From: Phragmites australis | Lineage: Eukaryota; Streptophyta; Magnoliopsida; Poales; Poaceae | Reading direction: 5' to 3' | Assembly (NCBI RefSeq): GCF_958298935.1 | Contig: NC_084940.1 | Span: forward strand, 15,681,146-15,745,145 | Length of the DNA: 64,000 bases | Shown: positions 31,876-42,758 of the stretch, piece by piece | Layout of the letters: each line of letters opens with the position of its first letter | Numbering within the stretch: position 1 is the stretch's first letter | Made by a program: the position numbers and the translations under genes | Notes under the pieces: generated by a model | What the model saw: only the letters and a program-made list of their open reading frames with translations | What the model was told of the DNA's origin: nothing | Database searches by the model: none

Positions 31876-33020
31876 AGTATGTCACTGATTCTGTTCCGCC
31901 TTCTCCATTTGTGCACAATGAGGCTCTCATAGCGGTCTGCATCACAATGAGGCTCTCATAGCGGTCTGCATCTTCAGCACCAATGTGCTCTTCGTCTTGA
32001 TCATGACCATCTCCACTCCCTGCATGGTCACCTGCAAGCATAGCATATGTATCTTCATCCAAATCACTAGCAGAAGAAAACTCACCATCATCCTGCACAA
32101 TCAAGATGCGCTTGCTTGGACATTCCCTCTTCACATGTCCAAAACCCTTGCATTGATCATATTGAATATCCCTCATTCGCCCTGTAGATGCAATAGAAGT
32201 AGCGCTCTTTGCTGGTATTGGTGCAGCACTCTTTGTAGCCTCGATTGCCCGAGAGGCAGAATTGGTTGTAGAAGAGTGTGGCTTGCTGTTGGTAGGAGAA
32301 GGCGTAGAAGAACGACTGGTTGGAGCAGCACTTATACGCGGCTGCCATGAACTTGCTCGACATGCATAAACATTAGCCCTAGCACTGCTGCAACGTCCCT
32401 GCACTTCTCTTTCAGCCTTACAAGCAAAATGAAATAATCGAGTGACAGAATTGTATTCCTTGTAAGCTAAAATGTCCTGAATTTCATGATTCAAACCACC
32501 CATAAATCTAGACATAGTAGCCTCGTCTCCCTCCTCTAAACCACAACGCAACATACCTACTTGCAGCTCTTGATAGTATTCTTCTACACTTTTACTACCT
32601 TGTCTCAATTGTTGCAATTTATGTAACAGATCACGCGCATAATATGAAGGAACAAATCTAGCTCGCATGATTCGTTTTAAAGCATCCCAAGTTTGTGGTG
32701 TATTATTTGGATTCTTTCGACGATATTCATTCCACCAAACAGAAGCAAAATCAGTAAATTCACTAGTGGCAGCCCTAACCCTTTTACCTTCCGAAAAATC
32801 ATGACAATCAAATTTTTGATCAACAGCTAGTTTCCATGTGAGGTAAGCATCAGGATCATATTTCCCATCAAAATGTGGCATAGTGAATTTAATCTTTCCT
32901 AGTGATTCATCATTGTCATGTACCTCGCGGCGTGGGAGTATAGGACCCATGCCGATGTGATTGAAATGTAATCGACGTCGATCACGTGCATCCACATCAT
33001 CAAGCTTGGAGTCAGCGACA
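31862..33020 (-). pseudogene. Gypsy gag (inverted block)
   Basis: An open frame of 377 codons from the ATG at 32995, readable without stop upstream to 33020. Residues 40-150 carry the retrotransposon gag fold with FDGKYDPDAYLTWKLAVD and WWNEYRRKNPNNTPQTWDAL. A Ser/Ala/Thr-rich stretch (residues about 210-275) precedes a zinc knuckle near 32120-32170 whose first Cys is Tyr (QYDQCKGFGHVKRECPSK), followed by an acidic tail. It overlaps the protease frame by about 14 bases. As the longest intact ORF in the window it looks young, but the rearrangement removes it from the element promoter. Confidence 0.9.
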
Positions 33021-33160
33021 TAATGCCGTTTGGTTTAACTAATGCTCCTAGCACATTCATGAGATTAATGAACGAGGTTTTGCGCACTTTCATTGGTAAA
33101 TTTGTGGTGGTATATTTTGATGACATTCTGATATATAGCAGATCATTACAAGAACATCTT
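33021..33160 (+). repeat. Inverted duplication arm (RT catalytic segment), right copy
   Basis: Partner of 30605-30744. This copy retains the catalytic YFDD residues and reads on into the rest of RT. Confidence 0.88.
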
Positions 33161-35166
33161 GGCCATTTACGTGCTGTTTTTTATGCTTTACGTGTTGCAT
33201 GCTTATTTGGTAACCTTGAGAAGTGCACCTTTTGCACGGATCGAGTCTCTTTTCTTAGCTATGTTGTTACTCCACAGGGAATTGATGTTGATCAAGCCAA
33301 GGTTGAAGCGATACACAATTGGCCGATTCCTACAACGGTCACACAAGTGCGAAGTTTTTTAGGACTTGCTGGATTCTATCGCCGCTTTGTGAAGGATTTC
33401 AGCACCATCGCTGCACCATTGAATGAGCTCACTAAAAAGGGTGTACCGTTTGCTTGGAGCAATGCACAGGAGAACGCCTTCAACATGTTGAAAGATAAGT
33501 TAACACATGCACCACTACTCCAACTTCCAGATTTTTGAAAGACTTTCGAACTAGAATGTGATGCTAGTGGAATTGGTTTGGGTGGCGTGTTGTTGCAGAA
33601 GGAAAACCTGTTGCATATTTTAGTGAGAAGTTGAGTGGGCCTAGTTTGAACTATTCTACTTATGATAAAGAATTGTATGCTCTAGTTCGAACTTTAGAGA
33701 CATGGCAACATTATTTATGGCCCAAAGAATTTGTCATACACTCTGATCACGAATCTTTAAAGCATATTCATAGTCAAGGAAAATTGAACCGTAGACATGC
33801 GAAGTGGGTTGAGTTCATTGAGTCTTTTCCTTATGTCATAAACACAAAAATGGAAAGGAGAGTGTTATCGTTGATGCTTTATCTAGGCGATATGCTGTGC
33901 TTTCACAACTTGACTTCAAAATTTTTGGATTAGAAACGATTAAAGAGCGATATGAGCATGATGCTGATTTTAAGGATGTGTTGCTGAATTGTAAAGAGGG
34001 AAACTCGTGGAATAAATTTGTCATCAGTGATGGTTTTGTGTTTATAGCTAACAAGCTATGCATTCCAGCTAGCTCTGTTCGTTTGTTGTTGTTACAGGAA
34101 GCTCACGGAGGTGGGCTGATGGGACACTTTGGTGTGAAGAAAACAAAGGACATCCTTGCTGGTCATTTCTTTTGGCCAAAGATGAGAAGAGATGTGGAAC
34201 GATTCATTGCTCGCTGCACTACATGTCAAAAGGCTAAGTCACGACTTAATCCTCATGGTTTGTATATGCCCCTACCTGTTCCTAATGTCCCTTGGGAAGA
34301 TATTTCTATGGACTTTGTTTTAGGACTGCCTAGAACAAAGAAGGGGAGGGACATCAATTTTGTTGTTGTGGATAGGTTCTCTAAGATGGCACACTTTATA
34401 CCATGTCATAAGAGTGATGATGCTACCCATATTGCTAATTTAGTTTTTCGTGAAATTGTTCGCTTGCATGGTGTGCCAAACACAATTGTTTCTGATTGTG
34501 ACACTAAGTTCCTTAGCCACTTTTGGAGAATATTATGGGGAAAATTGGGGACTAAACTTTTATTCTCGACTACTTGTCATCTCTAAACTGATGGGCAAAC
34601 TGAAGTTGTTAATAGAACTTTGTCTACCATGCTTAGGGCTGTTTTGACATAGAGTATAAAGATGTGGAAGAATACTTGCCTCATATTGAATTTTCTTATA
34701 ATCGTTCAATGCATTCTACTACAGAGCTTTGCCCTTTTCAAATTTTTATGGCTTTGTTCCTCGTGCTCCTATTGATTTGTTATCTCTCCCATCTTCAGAA
34801 AATCTGATTTTGATGCGGAACAATGTGCTGAATTTATGTTGAAAATTCATGAAACCACTAAACAAAACATAGAGCACATGAATGCTAAGTATAAAATTAC
34901 TGGCAGTAAAGGGAGGAAGCTTTTAACTTTTGAACCTGAAGATTTGGTTTGGTTGCATTTGAGAAAAGATCAATTTCCTGCATTGAGGAAATCAAAGTTT
35001 ATGCCTAGAGCTGATGGTCCTTTCAAAGTGTTATAAAAGATTAATGATAATGCATATAAGCTGGAGTTGCCTGCAGATTTTGGGGTTAGTCCCACCTTTA
35101 ACATTGCAGATTTGAAGCCATACTTGGGAGAAGAGGATGAGCTTGAGTCGAGGATGACTCAAATGC

Positions 35167-35179
35167 AAGAAGGGGAGGA
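35167..35179 (+). other. Polypurine tract of the gypsy element, inside the pol reading frame
   Basis: AAGAAGGGGAGGA directly precedes the LTR start TGATGAGG. The same bases encode Gln-Glu-Gly-Glu of the pol C-terminus, whose frame continues for about 28 codons into the LTR. Confidence 0.85.
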
Positions 35180-36088
35180 TGATGAGGACATACTTTCTAC
35201 GGATACACGCATTCCTCCTACCACACAACACGCTAAACAGGTGATAGAAGGACCAATAACATGAGCACGAGCACGCCAACTTAATCATCAGGTGAACTTG
35301 TTCCTAAAGCTGCCCACAAATGTTTACAAGAATGGATTACTATTTAACTATTGTGATGATTTTATTATCCTTAGGAACCAGGGAGAAGAACCACACAAGC
35401 CCAAGTATATAAGTGGAGGCAAGTTTAATTTGGATTCGGCCCTCCTGACAGCAACAAATGATAAAGGCCATAACTGTTGATTTTGGAGGATTCTCGGGGC
35501 CCATGAGTACTTGATGGAAAGATAATTTCGTCTACTTTCAGATGGATCTGGCCTCATCTCAAAATTCCTCCCGAGCTATCCAGAATCGTTAAAGAGAGTC
35601 GCGTCCATTTTCCAGTCTGAATCAAACTTGGGTCTTGTATTAGAGTACAATTCGGCTTCCTGTGTTTTGGCCGAAACTTCTCTTCTATCTCATAAATAGA
35701 TAGCCGCACCCTCTTCTAGGGTTTGGGTTTTGATAGAATAGATCTAGCTTTTGCTACTTCGCCTTGTAAACACGCGTGTCGGCTAAACCGCCCGATTACT
35801 TATTTTCGGAACCCCGCCACTTCTGTTTTCAGATTGTGCTCTTCATCTATATTCGCAATGAAGTTGCTTGTTCATCTTGTTCTTGCTCGTTCTTCGATTG
35901 CTTGCAGGAACAAATGCCCTCGTAGTTAGGTTGATCGTGCTCCGAAAGATCACGAACAACTTCTGGAGTTGGTGTATCGATCGCTAAGGCACAACATTCT
36001 TGGACGGTGTAGTCAGATCTCAACGTCTATTCCACCTAAATTGACATCTACCCCTCTCATCGAAAGTTCGGGACCAGCGCATCTATCA
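35180..36088 (+). repeat. 3' LTR of the gypsy element
   Basis: 909 bp, TGATGAGGAC ... GCATCTATCA, preceded by the PPT and followed by the target duplication GAACC. Its first part encodes the pol C-terminus ([19 protein letters not shown]). ORFs in the rest of the LTR have no visible family features. Confidence 0.9.
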
Positions 36089-36093
36089 GAACC

Positions 36094-36350
36094 TCTCCAA
36101 CAAGACCTCTAACTTCTACACCAAGCTCAACTATAAGATTAAGACCAAGAGCAAACACTACAAGCTCAAGAAGAAGGGCAATGGCAAGATGGTTGCACGT
36201 ATGGTTGGGAGAAAGGACCGGAGGTGGAACCAACTATTTGGGTGCCCAAGTAAGTCATCACCAACATGAAGGGGCCCCAATTAGTTTGGGTTTCAAAGAA
36301 GACTTGAAATCTATCAGTGGACTCAGAGATTTAGTGACTTGGCTCACAAG
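36094..36350 (+). pseudogene. C-terminal gag tail of element C after the gypsy insertion
   Basis: Lys-rich coding remnant (KIKTKSKHYKLKKKGNGKM at about 36137-36195). It is followed by a frameshifted version of the N-M-K-G-P-x-L-V-W-V block near 36263-36300 that ends Sirevirus gag before the protease. A stop comes soon after and no protease, integrase or RT follows. Confidence 0.7.
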
Positions 36351-37531
36351 ATGAAGTGAAAATTCAAGCAAAGAAGCAAGTGTACAAGATTGGACGTGTT
36401 GATCATGAACATCATATATTTAAATCCTCATCTAAAGGTAAAAGAAGTAATTGTACTAGATGAAAAATCCTTTCATTTGATGTATACCTTTGTCGTGTCT
36501 AGGATTGCATATGCATATTTTAATTTATTGCAATACGTAGTGTAGGTTTTTCTTATGGTAGATTGCTTGTGTTTCTCTCTAATCTATGAGCAACCTACAT
36601 GATTTATTAGTTATAGATTCTTTACATGGCATATTTCTTCAATTGATATTCTTTATGTGCCATGAGTTCAATCTATAGGATAAATTTTCCATTGTTATCA
36701 ATGATAAGTGCATATCTCTCACAAGTATTCAACACTTGTATGCACTCATTTAGGAGAGCATGTCCTATGGATTGTGATTTTGAGACTAACATATGTCGCA
36801 AGTGATATCTTTTGTAGTCTCATTGAGTAATCTACAAGTCCTCGAATGTATGGAATGCTTATTTGTCAATTGATATCACTATCAATTCATTTGTTCATTT
36901 AAGCTACCTCCATACATAATATGGTTTAAGCTTTTTATCTTGACAAATTATCTAGTTGTGCATATGTTTCTATCTTATCATATATATGCATACATATAGG
37001 AAGAGTTTATATAATATTATGTGAGTTTCATGAATTATGATCCATGTGTTTTTATTTTAATTGGTACCATATCCTTGACTTAAACCCCTTCAATTGGTAT
37101 CATTTCATTGGATCATTGTTCATAAAGCTCTCTCTCGAGTGATTTAACGTTTTTTCCTTGAGTTCAACATGTATATGTAGTCCTTTTTGAAGATTGTTGA
37201 TAAAGGGGGAGAATTTTGATGACCAAAGGAAGTGTAAGATGGCATGGCTAGTAGAGAACAAGCAAGGAAGCAAGATGCCTAAGGATACCAAGGTTGACAA
37301 AGGGGAGAACTCTTACATAGGTCAAGGGAGATAGTAGCGATGGAGAAAGAGGGAGCCACAACAAAACCGGGACAAAGTGAATACAAAGTAAATGTAAGAA
37401 CAAATAATAGTTTCCTCACAATTGATATCGTTTGTTGTTCTTACCATGCATCCAAGCAAAGTGGTAGGGTATTGTTCATTATTTATGTCATTTACTTTTG
37501 GTACTATGTATTTGCCATTTTCTTTGGTTGT
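36351..37531 (+). other. Noncoding 3' region of element C
   Basis: About 1.2 kb, AT-rich, where pol would be expected in a full element. Several GGGGGAG- and AAAGGGGAGAA-type purine patches (for example 37203-37214 and 37298-37310) look like PPT relatives. No gene is supported. Confidence 0.6.
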
Positions 37532-37637
37532 GTTGTTATCAATCACCAAAAAAAGGATATTATAGCAAACATCCTCTTAGGGAGATTGTAGTGACCATAT
37601 TTAGGGTATGCATTTGATTTTGGTGATTAATGACAAT
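37532..37637 (+). repeat. Inverted repeat enclosing PPT and 3' LTR start of element C
   Basis: Arm 37532-37551 (GTTGTTATCAATCACCAAAA) pairs with 37618-37637 at 17 of 20 positions. The 66-nt loop holds the rest of the A/G-rich PPT (to 37560), the LTR start at 37561 and a second PPT-like junction at 37579-37587. Same arrangement as in elements A and B, with a longer loop. Confidence 0.68.
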
Positions 37638-39116
37638 ATAGTCAGTGGGACTAATATGTTTGTCAAGTATATGCCTTAATAGGTCTCATAGATGCAATAC
37701 ATAAAGAAGCCAATAAAGCTGGGACGAAGATTGATCAAATTGGAGAAGTCCTAGAGAAAGTGTACACGCCAGAAGGTTCGACGCAGAGGAGATTGTACAT
37801 GCTGGAGCATTTTAGCTCATGGCAACTGTACACGCCGGAAGATCTGGTGCATGAAGCTAGTACACACCGGAGTGTTTTTGACAATGGGGGAGAAAAGCTG
37901 AAGCACGCCGGATGGTCCAGCGATAGTTGAATACGCTGGAGTATTTCTTGCAGAGAATGTTGCAATTGTTGAAGAGTGAATATCAACACGCCGGATAGTC
38001 TGGCGCATTGATGATATACACACCAGAGTATTTTATGCAGAGAAGAAAGTGGCTCGGTTGCAGAAGCAGTGTACATGCCGGATGGCCCGGCGATGGAGGT
38101 GGTGAACACGCCGGAACATCCGTTGTTCACATAGGGTTTGAGTGGGATTCCAACGGCTAGTTTTTTTTAAGGATATACACATTGGGTGGTCCGGTGAGTA
38201 CAATGCTGCTTACACCGGATCATCCAGTGTATACAATAAAATTAAGTTGTTAGGGTAACGACTAGTCCGTAGGGTTGATGTTATAAATACCCCTCCACTC
38301 GATCATTTGAAGGTTCTGGAGTTCAAAGAAGCTCACATACACTTGAGAAAACATTCAAGCCACCAAAGTATTTAAAGTTATCATCCAAGGAAATTAAGCA
38401 CATTATTGGAGAGTGATAGTGCTAATCAGCTTAGAGAAAGTTATGCCTAGGTGTTGCTGCCTAGAGAGGGGATCAAAAAGTGATCATAGCTTGTACCAAG
38501 TGGTACGCTGACACCTTGAAGTCTTAGTGACTCACCGATACCTTGGCTCTTGATGGCTCAAGCTTATTGACCCTCCGACTTGGTGTGGAGCAGTGGCAAG
38601 ACTCTTATAAGGGGACATGAAGATCGTTGCCTTGGTGGCTTAAGCTCCAAAGTGAAGATAGTGGAAAATGACTAGAAGAGAGGCTTATTGTGAGGCCTTG
38701 CCTTGGTGGCTTGGTGGTTCTACCCACTTGAGGCCTTGGTGGCTCAAGGGTCATGATCGGTGCCGTCTGGGAGCTATAGCCTAGGTGGTTGCTCTAACGT
38801 GGACTAGGGGTAACGTTTATGCCATCAATACCATGGGATAAAAATCCCTTGTTCCGAGTTTGCTATCTCCACCATCTTTATGTTTCCTCATTTACTTCTT
38901 GCAATCCATCCTTGTATATTTACCTTTATATAGTAGTTTGCTAGGATTGGCTATATGTTACAAACCTTTGAACGGTAGAGTAGACACACTAGATGAACCT
39001 AGAGTACATTTAGATAAAAATTTATATAGGTTTATCTTGTGAAGTTTTTGAAGCCAATTAGTTTTAAGTGTCATAATTCACCCCCTCCCACTCTTAGGAC
39101 ATTACTGATCTCTACA
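37561..39116 (+). repeat. 3' LTR of element C
   Basis: Counterpart of the 5' LTR, starting TATAGCAAACATCC (TG mutated to TA) and ending GATCTCTACA. TATA box at 38282-38289. Palindromes of GCCGGATGGTCC / GCCGGATGGCCCGGC type are near 37907 and 38078. It is followed by CTAAT, the probable target duplication. Confidence 0.88.
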
Positions 39117-39121
39117 CTAAT

Positions 39122-39856
39122 GCCTCTTTTTCACCCTTTAATGTCATTCCTCTTCATGTTCATCTCTTCTTTCTCATGGTGTTGCTAATGTCATCATGTC
39201 GTACTGCGCCCATGTCGAATCCACCAATCTTTCTTGTGTGCACCCCTACAAGAATGATCACTGCGTTATCTCAGTCATGCATGTCATGCAATAGGGATGG
39301 ATCTAGGGGCTGGGAGCCTCTGAACCCCCAATTTCGCAGTCAATGAAAGCCCCCTAGCCCCCTTACTCAACAATTTTTTTTTTTGCCATAGATGAGGGAG
39401 AGTGAGAAGAAGAGAGAGAGGAAGAAGAGGATGAGGAGGAAGGGTAAGAAGAAGAGGGAGAGAAAGGTGGATGAACCCCCCTACCAACCTCCGTTGTGTT
39501 TGCCACTAGCATGCAAAGCTCCTAGAGTTGAGCAACACCATTACCACCACCAGTGAGGTGCAGCCATTGCCCCAATGAAGTCTAAGAAAGGCTGCTAAGA
39601 AAAAAACCTTTTAAAAACTTATCAAGTAAAATGTTGATTTCCCATGTTGAATGCTGAGAGGTGTGATTTTCATAACAGATTTGCTAGTTGGTGGTTCACA
39701 TAACTCGTGTTGCAATTAATGCTTGGTGTTGAACCTTGATGTGTGGTTGTTTTACAACAATAGCAAAAAGATGAGAGAATTCCCCACGTGCCATTAAAAC
39801 ATAACGAAATCCCATGGTTACCACTAAAAAACTTGTTGTCCCTTCTAAAAGATCAA
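39122..39856. other. Unassigned DNA between elements C and D
   Basis: No gene or element ends identified. It contains a T-rich/purine-rich stretch (39370-39470), giving a low-complexity ORF on the minus strand that I do not support. Confidence 0.5.
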
Positions 39857-40900
39857 TGACCCTTGTATAGGGTTAGTGGGTTTTAGCGATTAATATCAAC
39901 ATAGTCAATGTGACTAACTTAGTTTGTGAGTATGCAAGGTTTAGTCTCATGGATGCTATGTGATGTGCTTGGGATATCAAACACTTCAAAGGAGCTACAA
40001 TTCAAGTTCAAATAAAAGCTACATAAAGATATAAAGACCTTGTTTAGATAAGTGATCATAGTTTTGAGCATCACTTGTACAAATTGGCTTGTTTTATTTG
40101 GTTGTACTGCAGAAAGATGTTTCGATTTAGTAACTTGATCTAGTGTCTTTAGATTAGTTACCTAGTAGTAATGCACACTATTCTTAGCTAGTCCTAATAT
40201 ACTAGAGAAAGACCCAAGACATAAAGAAAGAAAAGCAATCAAAGCCAGAAAAAGTTGGATTGAATTGGACAAAGTCCCTATTGTATTACACTCATCGGAT
40301 GATCCGATGTGAACACCAAAAGGTTCATCGGAAGTTCCGATGTGCACCGGAAGGTTATACCGGAACAAGTTTCCAGAGAGGGATGAAGTGAAGAAGTCTA
40401 GACGCCAACACTCATCAAATGATCCGTTGTTCTCATCGGAAGATGAACAGTACACTCATCGGATGTTCTGATAAGCACACTGGAGGATTCAACAGAAAGT
40501 TTATACAGTAAGGTTGCTTGGCTTGGAGTTTGCGAGATACACTTATTGGATGTTTCAGTGATGAAGGTTGAAGACCATCAGATGATCCGATGATGTGGCA
40601 GTGGATACAAACGCCTAGTTTCTATTGCACTCACCGAATATTCCAGTGCTAAGGAGTTCTTGCCACCAAAGTTAAGTACATTGAAGACCAAGGCAATCAT
40701 CACAAGATTAATGACTTGATTACTGCTAGTTTAGGCCTAGTGTGTATCGAGCTAGGTGATTAGCCTAGGGTTGAATCCAGTGAGTGATCCACACTTGTTA
40801 CTCTTGGTGCTTGCCGCCACCTAGATGGCTTGGCGGTGTTCTTGTCTTGAGAGACTCTTCGAGAAGTTTGTGGAGCGGCCGCAAGCTTTGTGAGCAAGAA
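39857..40900 (+). repeat. LTR fragment D of a fourth Sirevirus-like family
   Basis: About 1.05 kb. It has the shared head block (GGTTTTAGCGATTAATATCA then GTGACTAACTTAG, 39883-39925). Its middle is filled with CATCGGATGATCCGATG-type palindromes (best copy 40293-40309; others near 40327, 40413, 40455, 40553, 40578 and 40626). It ends with the CTTGGCGGTGTTCTTG-like segment common to the second half of these LTRs. The conserved tail is absent, so the LTR is truncated at about 40900, where FAR1-like sequence begins. No internal region or partner LTR is in the window. Confidence 0.75.
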
Positions 40901-40988
40901 TGTAACAATAAACTTGTAAGTCAAGCAAAATAATTTTTAGCAAGATGTATTGTGAACTAATATAGTTTTAAAATGTGTATACATACCA

Positions 40989-41460
40989 ATGGATTCATAC
41001 TTTCTGCAAGAACATGTTATGGTCATATCCTCCGAGTTAAATACAACAATTGCTTCATCTCGAAATTCCATAGGCATAACCTTGTAAGTCATGAGTGTAC
41101 CCTCAGTTTGTAATAGCTTGCATGAGAAAGAAAATTGCTCTTTAAATTGCTCCTCAAAATCTGAATAAAGCCTCCTTATATATTACTTAGTTGCGGCCTT
41201 CAACATAGGTAAATATCGGATATAAGTAAGCAGGATAGTGTGCCATGACTTATAGACTGCATCTTACTCATTTTCTTGGAGACTAGTAGCACACTTCTCA
41301 TATTCTACTAGGAGTTCTGAACCACAGAGTTTTCTACGAAACTTTTTCTTGAAAACATTATTCATGCCTTCACTCCGTTGAGTTGAGTTCATATCAGCAG
41401 TAAAAGAGCCATGGAAGACAACCACTCCACAAGACATGTAAAGTATCAATTAGCGTTCCT
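40989..41460 (-). pseudogene. FAR1/FHY3-like (MULE-type) transposase fragment
   Basis: Minus strand. The block FTADMNSTQRSEGMNNVFKK followed by FRRKLCGSELLVEYEKC at 41280-41410 is the C-terminal part of the MULE core in FAR1-related transposases. A stop at about 41262 follows. Downstream, in shifted frames, the SWIM zinc-finger entry is readable near 40990-41060 (TITCSCRKYESIG), ending at a good GT donor (GTATGTATAC) at 40988. The missing last exon would lie under LTR fragment D. It could derive from a domesticated FAR1 gene or a Jittery-like MULE; the short length does not decide. Confidence 0.65.
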
Positions 41461-42500
41461 CAGGTGATAAAAGGTCCAAACACTAAAAGATAAGGAATGT
41501 ACTTGAAAAGAAAAAAGGGAGCAATACAAAAGCTACTAAGAAAAAAGCTAGTGCAACCTGTTTAAAATATTATTTTCCATCGTAATAATTTTAGGAGAAA
41601 AACTAGTAATTTTGCTTCGTTTGACATGTCTAAATTGTAGGATAAAATCAAAGGAATGCCACAAATAAGATACAAGGAGGAGAAGATCAAAAGCAATTGA
41701 TTGTGACAAACATCAACTATACCCGTTATTGTCTTACAACACTTATTAACTTGCATCTATTTTGTTATGAATAATTTTGTATTTGTTTAATACAAGGATC
41801 ATTTGATGCAAGCACTAGTACTAGTATTACAATATTAAACTTTCCAGCCAATACGTATGGGGATTCTTCGACCATGGTTGCTCCTTTGATCCAAGGAGGA
41901 TATACAATCTTTTACTTGGAGTTGATCAAGATGCCAAAGCGTAATCCACTGCTAGAAAATTACATTTTGACGAAATACCAAATCATGTAACAATTAAGGA
42001 GTAGGCATTCTTCAATAAATTTTGATGCAACCTTGAAATTTTAATTGTTCACTTGCACTGTTTTCATGACTAACAATACAGACGTTTCATGAATAAATTA
42101 GATTTTAGCCTTAGACAATCATTGAAATTGAAATTGTTCATTCACTCCACAAGTATAGTCCAGATTGATATCCAACTGGCATTTTTTCCTTTATACTGAA
42201 GCCAAATTTGGAGTAAAGCCAACATAACAGTCACATCTTTTGTTTTTGGAAAGAAGATTCAGACAAAGCGCAACTATCAGTAGGTGAAACCTGTGAATAT
42301 GACAACACTAACAATAATATGGAATGAGATACACAAGTTCATTCAAATTGGATTGTCTCCTAATGTTACATCTCAAGATATTTTGGATCGACTAGACAAC
42401 ATGTCAATCAGAACCTATGATCCATAAATCTTTATAATTGTGATCCATAAATCTTTACATACATGTACACAATACTCCCTATGATCTTTCTCTTGATCTT
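41461..42500. other. Unassigned AT-rich DNA
   Basis: No coding family or repeat structure recognised. Some of it may be intron or flank of the FAR1-like fragment. Confidence 0.4.
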
Positions 42501-42758
42501 CTATTGATCACACCAAAATGCCTGTTGAAAATGAACATCCAAATGCTTTTTAGGGCTTCTGTTTGGCCCTTCTGTGTCATGAGCACTAAGAGAGCTCAGT
42601 TCTGCTAGAGCAGATAGCAACAGAGTCTTGTTAGTTCCATCAGTAATGACTTTCTGGGACATGAGGTTTTGAAATGATTGCGGGAAGTGGGAAGCACTTG
42701 AAAATCCTTTTCTAGTGGAATTCTGTGGAGGTGGCTCAGCAGAATCTCCATTAGTCAA
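42501..42758 (-). other. Unrecognised 85-codon ORF
   Basis: Hydrophilic, Ser/Pro/Gln-containing reading frame (MTNGDSAEPPPQNSTRKGF...) with ordinary plant-like codon use. It could be an exon of a captured or degraded gene, since it is surrounded by MULE remains, but no domain or splice context is clear. I do not assign a function. Confidence 0.25.

Larger units (their letters stand above)
33021..35290 (+). pseudogene. Gypsy RT C-terminal part, RNase H and integrase
   Basis: RT starts [19 protein letters not shown] at 33023 and runs through YFDDILIYS and [16 protein letters not shown] to about 33538, where a TGA replaces a codon. RNase H follows at about 33541-33870 with a shifted ECDASG block, then [19 protein letters not shown]. 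Integrase lies at 33930-34830: the H-H-C-C zinc block ends CTTCQKAKS near 34235, the core begins [14 protein letters not shown] near 34290, and the second catalytic Asp lies in IVSDCDTKF near 34485-34515. A frameshift near 34587 precedes NRTL. The C-terminal part (34836-35290) reads FEPEDLVWLHLRKDQFP and then runs through the PPT into the 3' LTR. Several stops; inactive. Confidence 0.9.
30507..36088 (+). mobile_element. Rearranged Ty3/gypsy retrotransposon nested in element C
   Basis: Perfect target duplication GAACC at 30502-30506 and 36089-36093. The element starts TGATGAGGAC and ends GCATCTATCA. Contents in order: the first 97 bp of the 5' LTR; an inverted block carrying gag, protease and the N-terminal part of RT (33020 back to 30605); then RT, RNase H and integrase on the plus strand (33021-35180), a PPT and a complete 909-bp 3' LTR. 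A 140-bp RT segment is present in inverted orientation at both ends of the inverted block. The rest of the 5' LTR, the primer site and the 5' leader are missing. RT before integrase marks Ty3/gypsy. The clade is not settled, although pol running into the 3' LTR recalls CRM-type chromoviruses. Confidence 0.9.
27254..39116 (+). mobile_element. Sirevirus-type element C, gag without pol, containing a gypsy insertion
   Basis: LTRs at 27254-28805 (1552 bp) and 37561-39116 (1556 bp) are clearly alike along their length. Flanks GTAAT (27249-27253) and CTAAT (39117-39121) match in four of five bases. A tRNA-Met-type primer site follows the 5' LTR, then gag (28872 to 30501 and 36094 to about 36350) and a noncoding region ending in an A/G-rich PPT. 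No RT, integrase or RNase H of copia type is present; the pol genes inside it belong to the nested Ty3/gypsy element at 30507-36088. It therefore resembles nonautonomous gag-bearing LTR elements (TR-GAG type) that rely on a partner for pol. LTR palindromes are of the GCCGGATGGTCCGGC type. Confidence 0.88.

Noticed and set aside
33836..34063. Minus-strand ORF in the integrase region of the gypsy element
   Set aside because: Shadow of the plus-strand pol reading frame.
39284..39487. Leu/Pro-rich minus-strand ORF
   Set aside because: Low-complexity purine/pyrimidine tract; no other support.
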